64,000 nt of DNA, taken from Altererythrobacter rubellus. GTDB taxonomy: Bacteria; Pseudomonadota; Alphaproteobacteria; Sphingomonadales; Sphingomonadaceae. Location of the stretch: the NCBI RefSeq assembly GCF_030284385.1, contig NZ_CP127221.1, positions 1,426,001 to 1,490,000 on the forward strand, read 5' to 3'. Below, in pieces: positions 59,001 through 64,000 of the stretch; within the stretch, counting starts at the first letter, position 1, and each line of letters opens with the position of its first letter. The translations under genes and the position numbers were made by a program. The notes beneath the pieces are model-generated. The model did no database searches. It saw only the letters and a list, made by a program, of their open reading frames with translations, and had not been told where the DNA came from.

Positions 59001-62000
59001 GGACCCAGAGAATAAAAGGTCGCCAGATACAAAAATTGAGCCCGCACTAAGAGATTCGACAAGGTTAATTGTGCCACCAACTCCATCACCATCTTGATCA
59101 GCCTCCAAGTTTAATTGTCCAGTATAGTCACTGGCCAAAATATCGTCGCTTCCAAGTGAGATATTTCCATGGGCAAAAAGACCAACAAATTCTTCAGCTC
59201 GCAATCGAGCACTGTCGGCGAAACTCAGGTCTCCGTCTGAATAGAAAGTGGCAGCATGGAGGGACTGTTCTAGTCCGATTTGCCCAGTAATTGTCAGATC
59301 ACCAAGTGCACTAACGTTGAAACTACCGACACCCTCCTCAACCGAATTAACTGGTCCTGAAACGATGCCTGATCCTCTAAAGAGGATATCACCAGACTCT
59401 TCTACCGTAATCTGTTGCGTGAGAGTTATTGGGCCAAAATCAGTTTCAGAAACGGACTGAGATTCTGAAAAATCTACCGTCTCTGGTTCATGAATGTCGA
59501 TATCAAGAAGGCCGTCGCCAAAGAAGATCGAGTTCAATGGTAAATTGCTGATATCAGCAATTGCCAGAACACCATTGATGATTCTCAGGTTATTTATGGA
59601 AGAATTTGGTCCTTGTATGCGCGCAGAACCAGACCCAAGCTTAGTTAAAGTTGTCGCTGTGATATCACCGCTGACTAATATATCTCCAATGCCAGGCGTC
59701 TCTAAATTGAGCTGATCAAAAACAATCGAGCCGTTAACCGATAGGGATAGGCCAGCCGACCTAAGCGTAAGTTCAACGCCCTCTTCTTCCGAAATCGTCG
59801 ATATGCTGCCATTAATATTGGAATTGTTAAGAACGCTTATCTCGCCGGAACCATCAAAAACTAAATTACCTGAAACCTCGAGAGCACTCGCGCTGAGAGA
59901 GCTCACGAGGTTAATGGTACCTCCAGTACCATCACTATCTCGATCGGCTGAAATTCCTAACTCGCCGCCGAATTGCGATCCAATCACTTCATCGCTGTCG
60001 ATAAAGATATCTCCATCGGCAAAGAAACCAATAGATTCGTCAGAAACTAGCCTTGCAGTCTCAGTAAGTTTTAGATCTCCTTCAGAAGAAAAATCGATGA
60101 TCTCAAGGGTCCGATTAGTGCCAATAGATCCACTAATTGTGAGATCACTAATGGAAGCAATGCGTAAATTCCCAGTGTTTTCCGAAAGGGCGTCTACCGA
60201 GCCTGAAAAGGCACCAGAAGCTCCAAAAATTATTTCTCCGAATTCGTCAACCGTGACTAGTTGCTCCAATTCTAAGAGACTTGTGTTGGCAATATTGAGT
60301 GTCCCATTACCGAAATAGATGGTCTCGCTTGGAAGACCACTTATTTCCGAAAGATTTAGTCTACCACTTAAAATCCTGAGATTCTCGAGGGTTGAATTGG
60401 AGCCGCCCAAATTGACGAGGCCTGTGCTCGTCAAAGTCCCGGCAGTGACATTGCCTAACGTGGCTTCCCCACCCACATTCAGGATGATCTCTTCTGCCTC
60501 AGTTTCACCAATTTGAATAACACTACCAGTAACTTCAAGCAGGCCTGCAGTTATTAGCCCTTGAGCGAATACAGATCCAATTTGGCCGCTGTCACTAGCC
60601 CCGGCGATTAGCCTCAATTGTCCTAGAAAGTTCGAGAAAACCGCAGAACTGTCTAACGAGACGTTATTATCTGCGCTGAAAATTATCTCTTGGGCCGAGC
60701 TATTGGCACCAAAACTTAATGTGAGGGGCCCACTGACAGAAATATTTCCAATACTGTCGTTGCTACGATTTGCCTCTGTGAAGTTTCTTGCATTTATGGT
60801 TAGGTTCGCGCCGCTTCCCAAAATATTCTGAAGCGTAGCTGCGCTAATTTGTGAAACTGGATCAAAGCCTTGGCTAAAAATATATGCTGTTTGAGAGATA
60901 TCAGAGATGATGTTTGTCGTGCAACAATTATCAAAATCGACTTCTCGGTATGTTAGCTGAGCTATTTGACTAGCGTCAGCGCCAGTCAAACCAATAGAGA
61001 CGTTGTGTTGAACAATGCTAACATCACCGTAATTTAAATAGATGTCCCCATTCTCTCGTAGTCGAATCTCAAACGTGTTAAGCTGACCGTTTATATATTC
61101 TGAGACCGCTTTCCACTGCAGAATAAATTCTCTGGTGCCGTCAGGATTAGTTATAGTCGTATAAAGGACATCGCCACCTTCATAGTTAGGAATAAGGTCT
61201 GTCCAAAGTCCAAAAATAGAGAGAAGCGGAGCATTACCATCGTCCAATGGCTGTCCGTTGCAACATCTGCTATTACTTCCTAAATCACCAAAAGACAGGA
61301 ATCCGTTAGATGAAACCTCTACACTATCGTATGTTTCTCCAAAAAATTCAAAGGCAAACCCAAGAGAAATTCTGCCGGAAACTTGATCATCACCCAAATT
61401 AAGGGATGTCATCAATGCAGGGTCATATAGCGGTGTTGTCTCGGCAGACTGCCACTCAAAATCTGAAAAGGATAGATTTGATGAAGCAGCTGAAAGTTGA
61501 TCAACTAAGTCAATAGACGCAGCAGTAAGCACAACTGTACCAGCTGTAGCGCCGCTAACAGATAATTCTGACCCCTCAATCTCCAAATAGAACCCTGAAA
61601 GGTCAATGATGCCGCCTACGCTATCAGTTCCAACCCCATTGGCCCGGATTTCGCCAGCAACAAACGTTGCTAATTCTTCTTCTCCCGGAGCCTCAATGGT
61701 AACTGTACCACCGGACCCTGAAACGGTAGCGCTTGCAGAAATTACGCTTCCATCAACTATCGCTATATCTGCCAGTGCACCGTTAGCCAGTTGAATACGG
61801 GTCTCTTCGACAAGAAAGGCTTCAGATTCCGAGATGGATACGAAGCTATTTCCCTCGATCGTTGTTGAAGAATTAGAGCCTTGAGTGGCCGTCGAAAAAA
61901 TAGATATTGAACCCCCGCCAGCCCCGCCGTCAGCTATTACCTCAGCCGTATCAGCCAAAGTGATCAACGTGCCGCTTGCTTCGATCGATCCACCAACTTC

Positions 62001-62876
62001 ATCGGCTTCAAGACCCGCGACAGTCACAGTACCCGTTATGGTAACGTCACCATGGTCCCCAGCATCCAAGATAATTGTGCCATTACGCTCTTCAACCGAG
62101 TTGGCCTGCAAAAGTCCCTCGGCATTTATGACACTATGAATGGCGTCTAACGCTGAGGCCATACTAAGGGCTATCAGACCTCCATCAGCCGTGATGGTTC
62201 CCGTATTTTTAATTCCTTGAAATGATGCCGCTAGAGTGGACTCATTGCTCACAGCATAAGAAATCAGGTTACCTTCATCAAAAGAGATACTCAGATCATT
62301 ACCAGAGGCCAGTAAGACCGCTCCCAATGTCGCGCTAATCTGCCCCTCGTTTGTGATGGAGGCGCCGTGCAGGATTGTGTAACCCAATTCAGTGGCAATG
62401 CTACCAGCGTTTTCAACCGATGCAGACGAAACGCCTCCAATGCTGAATTGGTCTCCTCCTGCCATAAAGTCCGTCGATGAAATACTGCCAGTAGACGCGA
62501 GAAAACCAGAGGCAGTTACCTGACCAGTTGGAGATATGAAGATGCCGTTAGGGTTAAGTATCCAAACTCTGCCATTGGCCTCAATAGTTCCATCAATAAT
62601 CGTTTGAGTAGTACCGGTGACCCTGTTTAAAGCTATCGACAATGCATCGGGCTGAACAAACTGTAGGGTCTCGTTTTCTCCCACACTAAGGTCTACCCAG
62701 TCTAGAAAAACCCGGTCAGTTGTCTGAGTAATGGTACGGACCGTACCCGCTTCATTAACGCTGTAAGTAGCATCTCCAGCTACGACCGTCGGGGAGGAAG
62801 AGGTGTTTAGCGTATCCGCAGCCGCAACGGAACTTATACTCGCCGAGGCCAATAATATTAAGCGTAGTCGTTTCAT
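56013..62876 (-). CDS. TpsA-type filamentous haemagglutinin-like secreted adhesin, very large
   Basis: Two-partner-secretion exoprotein of about 2287 residues. After a signal peptide (MKRLRLILLASASISSVAAA) comes the TPS domain with the NPNGI motif near residue 110; it directs the protein to TpsB. Then a long beta-helix (about 150-1830) contains a nidogen-like insert (about 470-675, VSSNGFLSFG) and four copies of a repeat of about 265-280 residues (57.8-60.4 kb). A YDG-like and an MBG-like domain (about 1840-2015) precede a Ser/Asp/Gly/Glu-rich tract of some 165 residues and a Pro-rich C-terminus. Visibly AT-richer than its surroundings, hinting at transfer. ATG 62876 has only a weak GAG box; a TTG lies two codons earlier. 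Confidence 0.85.
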   Translation of the reverse strand: MKRLRLILLASASISSVAAADTLNTSSSPTVVAGDATYSVNEAGTVRTITQTTDRVFLDWVDLSVGENETLQFVQPDALSIALNRVTGTTQTIIDGTIEANGRVWILNPNGIFISPTGQVTASGFLASTGSISSTDFMAGGDQFSIGGVSSASVENAGSIATELGYTILHGASITNEGQISATLGAVLLASGNDLSISFDEGNLISYAVSNESTLAASFQGIKNTGTITADGGLIALSMASALDAIHSVINAEGLLQANSVEERNGTIILDAGDHGDVTITGTVTVAGLEADEVGGSIEASGTLITLADTAEVIADGGAGGGSISIFSTATQGSNSSTTIEGNSFVSISESEAFLVEETRIQLANGALADIAIVDGSVISASATVSGSGGTVTIEAPGEEELATFVAGEIRANGVGTDSVGGIIDLSGFYLEIEGSELSVSGATAGTVVLTAASIDLVDQLSAASSNLSFSDFEWQSAETTPLYDPALMTSLNLGDDQVSGRISLGFAFEFFGETYDSVEVSSNGFLSFGDLGSNSRCCNGQPLDDGNAPLLSIFGLWTDLIPNYEGGDVLYTTITNPDGTREFILQWKAVSEYINGQLNTFEIRLRENGDIYLNYGDVSIVQHNVSIGLTGADASQIAQLTYREVDFDNCCTTNIISDISQTAYIFSQGFDPVSQISAATLQNILGSGANLTINARNFTEANRSNDSIGNISVSGPLTLSFGANSSAQEIIFSADNNVSLDSSAVFSNFLGQLRLIAGASDSGQIGSVFAQGLITAGLLEVTGSVIQIGETEAEEIILNVGGEATLGNVTAGTLTSTGLVNLGGSNSTLENLRILSGRLNLSEISGLPSETIYFGNGTLNIANTSLLELEQLVTVDEFGEIIFGASGAFSGSVDALSENTGNLRIASISDLTISGSIGTNRTLEIIDFSSEGDLKLTETARLVSDESIGFFADGDIFIDSDEVIGSQFGGELGISADRDSDGTGGTINLVSSLSASALEVSGNLVFDGSGEISVLNNSNINGSISTISEEEGVELTLRSAGLSLSVNGSIVFDQLNLETPGIGDILVSGDITATTLTKLGSGSARIQGPNSSINNLRIINGVLAIADISNLPLNSIFFGDGLLDIDIHEPETVDFSESQSVSETDFGPITLTQQITVEESGDILFRGSGIVSGPVNSVEEGVGSFNVSALGDLTITGQIGLEQSLHAATFYSDGDLSFADSARLRAEEFVGLFAHGNISLGSDDILASDYTGQLNLEADQDGDGVGGTINLVESLSAGSIFVSGDLLFSGSGQVTSLSNLIINGDISSEEEGEPTTLVLSSPGDLRVSGSITFNDVTVDTLNAGDAWFLGDLTAETLSKLGQGFLRLSGTNSAINHLRIINGALAISNVSNLPVDSIFFGNGFLDIDIRPFVDGFLDTELDETPVSLSQQITVEDRAQILFRGPGSFSAVTSALDAGSGVLQVFALNDLVVDGLVGTGQSHAEFTAVSDGGDLILSEDARILAETFIGLGTSGGDIFISGSDVFDADFTGDLSIITTFGSEENQGTIHLDSALSANFIELRGDVLLLSEGDIRAVSDIFIGGRISSDPTNEESMLVLAGENIFVDGDVDVDEITLDILTSGQIFGNVTTNILSSTGPGSLRLSGENSAINNLRIINGALAISNLSNLPLNTLFFGNAELFIETEEPVELAQDITVGDYARILFNGSGTMTGPINAENDGEGILEVGAQGDLNFNGTIGADSRLAEIFADSGRRLTLGENAFLSARQIIDLIGVSGFTNLSEREDVLETGTWTVWSGNPDPFGEDNPDIVGSLVHDFRYYGISLAGARGESELPERPEGNGLAYGLSPVLNAELAEELSRIYDGTTTFSPDLVSLLFSGLVNGDSAIIDIVSATANLPGVDATEAVIAGITANFTDTSGAPVFGYRFQDTITVPAVILPATLTYRADEATRYVGAQNPTFSGTVTGFIAGENLENATTGTLVFTSPADENSDVGLYPIFGGGLSAANYIFVQAVENETALTVQKNIVNEVSSGSDSGSGGSGDGSGDTGSDGGGEGSGDGGSDDSGDGSGDGSEGSGDSGSDEGGDGSEEGGDDAGESNSDDSDDGTDEGDQGSEDSDESSDEGSEESDEGSDDAGEGSEESSSDEGSDGSDSTDTSDGAGSDSEADTGADGGTSVGGDEGSDDGSSTSSQQSGGEIVKVEVKPADPLPPSPVGDEPTPTPSDPEDSGDPVLAAVSFEDEASIDTSVGVPQEVVALTPTISVAPQKEAPPAPKSDDEALSINSALNP
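56300..56795 (-). repeat. low-complexity Ser-Asp-Gly-Glu coding tract in tpsA
   Basis: Imperfect short-codon repeats of TCA/TCG/GAC/GGT type code for a run of GSGDG, DSDD and SEEGSD-like units between the MBG domain and the C-terminus. It is a probable stalk or spacer and may vary in length by slipped pairing. Confidence 0.85.
57871..60380 (-). repeat. four tandem ~800-bp coding repeats in tpsA
   Basis: The protein motif (S)INNLRIINGxLAISNxSNLPxxSIFFGN occurs four times, and on the plus strand the shared stretch GGTAAATTGC-type starts at 57871, 58696 and 59539, with a diverged fourth unit at about 60331; spacing is 825, 843 and 792 bases. The last three copies are similar at DNA level, the 60331 copy only at protein level. 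Confidence 0.8.
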
Positions 62877-62919
62877 GACCAATTACTCATATAGGATCGC
62901 TTGTACACTGTTGTACTCA

Positions 62920-64000
62920 TTAAAGCACCTGCACAAGACTGAGATTTAGGCGAGCGGGGCGCCTCTTAATTCCAGCAAGTTCCCGCCCGTCTGAGGCAAA
63001 TTGCAAGTCGAGCAGGGCTCGCTCAGCTACAACAGCTCTCAAACCAAACCCATAGGAAAGAAGGCTCTGTTTTTCAGCTTGCACTCCTTCTCCCGCAAGT
63101 AATTTAGTCTTCGCCCAGTCTCCAAAACTGTATGCCTGGAGATTTGCGATTACCCCTGCCTCATATACATCGGGAAAATCGAGCCTTAGCTCACCTAAAA
63201 GCCCAAAGCCTCTGTCGCCTGTCAGAGACGATGGCGCATAGCCCCGTCCAAGTTGAGGTCCGCCAAAAGCTAATTGCTCTCCTGCCAACAAACGGTCGTC
63301 ACTCCATTGACCCGAAGCGCGAAACAAAAATGACATGCTCCGAGAGGGAGGAAAAAGATGGTCAAATTGCCAATCAAATTTCAGAAACTTAGACTCAAAA
63401 TCAACAACGGATGGCGTTGGATTGGACTGATCCAGAGCTCCGAACGCTGGAATTCCTCCGGTCGCCACGAATTGCAAGGCTGTTTGTCCTAAATCTGACT
63501 GATGCTGGCCGCGTAAACCTATTTGTCCGCTGACGATTTTATCACGTGTGATGACCGTATCTAGCGCCTCTACGCGGGTAGAAGCGAATGTTACTGCAGT
63601 TTCTAGGTAAATCGCAGTTGAACGGTTTCTGAGTAATGGCGACCTCAATCGCGCCTCGACAGAGTAGGATGAACTGGCGACCTCAAGTTCGGCAGCCTCC
63701 CCTCCTGGACGAGCGCGTGCCGCCAGCCCGCCGAGGTAAAGAATGTTACCATCAGGTCCGACAGGAAAGGCATAACGGCTACTTACGGCCAAGAGTTCTT
63801 CTAAAGTGTGGCCAGCAGAACTGAGCGACAAATCTAGTGCTGCCGGGTGTCCGAAAGGCGAATTAACCGTATACCCAACAGAATATATGACCGGCCCAAT
63901 TGCATCAGATCCAGTATTGCTGACACTGAAAAATCCCTGGTTTGAAGGCCTTGATGTTGTGATGGCCATTTCGGCTGCGCCAGATTCGCTTCCTGGCCTT
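62920..64000 (-). CDS. TpsB outer-membrane transporter, C-terminal part (5' end outside window)
   Basis: ShlB/FhaC-type Omp85-superfamily pore that exports the TpsA partner. Only the C-terminal ~360 residues are in the window; the frame is open to base 64000, so the POTRA domains lie beyond. The barrel strands alternate polar/hydrophobic residues and the L6-loop motif GRGYAPSSLTGDRG is present (bases near 63214-63255), with a final Leu-rich strand NLSLVQVL. 43 bases separate its stop from tpsA in the same direction, giving a tpsB-tpsA operon. Confidence 0.85.
   Translation of the reverse strand, partial: RPGSESGAAEMAITTSRPSNQGFFSVSNTGSDAIGPVIYSVGYTVNSPFGHPAALDLSLSSAGHTLEELLAVSSRYAFPVGPDGNILYLGGLAARARPGGEAAELEVASSSYSVEARLRSPLLRNRSTAIYLETAVTFASTRVEALDTVITRDKIVSGQIGLRGQHQSDLGQTALQFVATGGIPAFGALDQSNPTPSVVDFESKFLKFDWQFDHLFPPSRSMSFLFRASGQWSDDRLLAGEQLAFGGPQLGRGYAPSSLTGDRGFGLLGELRLDFPDVYEAGVIANLQAYSFGDWAKTKLLAGEGVQAEKQSLLSYGFGLRAVVAERALLDLQFASDGRELAGIKRRPARLNLSLVQVL

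Overview
The window looks like a piece of an alphaproteobacterial chromosome, most likely from Sphingomonadales/Erythrobacteraceae. Evidence: a GAAC-N7-GAAC LexA box upstream of lexA, a fabA-fabB-fabI cluster, a complete fourteen-gene nuo operon with a C-terminally extended NuoE that runs into birA-coaX-rnj-DUF1467, a TipN-like polarity protein, a trpGDC-moaC-moeA-lexA string, and a ROSE-type thermometer before a small heat-shock gene. No rRNA, tRNA, CRISPR array or intact insertion sequence was seen. Genes are tightly packed, mostly with ATGA, GTGA or TAATG junctions, and GTG/TTG starts are common.

Layout. 1-4500: prfB (cut by the window edge), a lipoprotein-type methyltransferase, and the unsaturated fatty-acid genes fabA, fabB and fabI. 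4600-11220: small accessory genes (a SnoaL/DUF4440 gene and a lipoprotein gene, each with an in-frame stop), a D-2-hydroxyacid dehydrogenase, an SH3-domain secreted protein, a thiolase, and a coniferyl-aldehyde-type dehydrogenase coupled to a TPR/propeller protein. 11336-29544: nuoA-N, with three unannotated-looking micro-ORFs between nuoE and nuoF, then birA, coaX, rnj and a DUF1467 gene. 29561-36208: a TipN-like coiled-coil membrane protein divergent from four genes, at least two of which look like signalling proteins missing their phospho-acceptor histidine. 36220-39181: a small membrane protein, gltA and gltX. 39290-39871: a collapsed comEC pseudogene. 39925-50048: lexA with its SOS promoter, moeA, moaC, trpC, trpD, trpG, a prolyl iminopeptidase, a lipoprotein of the phosphodiester-glycosidase family, trpE and ppiD, all on the minus strand. 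50242-53188: tpiA, secG, pyrG. 53189-53576: a gene-free stretch that holds a hairpin-rich probable small RNA ending in a strong terminator. 53577-55797: a heat-shock gene under an RpoH promoter and ROSE thermometer, a glutaredoxin, a nitrilase-family amidase and a DUF1178 gene. 56013-64000: an AT-richer two-partner secretion locus, TpsB (cut by the edge) then a ~2290-residue TpsA.

Most of the window is central metabolism: Complex I, citrate synthase, tryptophan, molybdopterin, CTP and fatty-acid synthesis. The accessory interest lies in (a) the TipN-like scaffold and its phospho-acceptor-deficient neighbours, (b) the structured RNA downstream of pyrG, (c) the TPS adhesin with long internal repeats and a nidogen-like insert, and (d) several decaying genes, above all comEC, which implies loss of natural transformation. 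The reading is by eye; family assignments rest on motifs and architecture, not on database searches.
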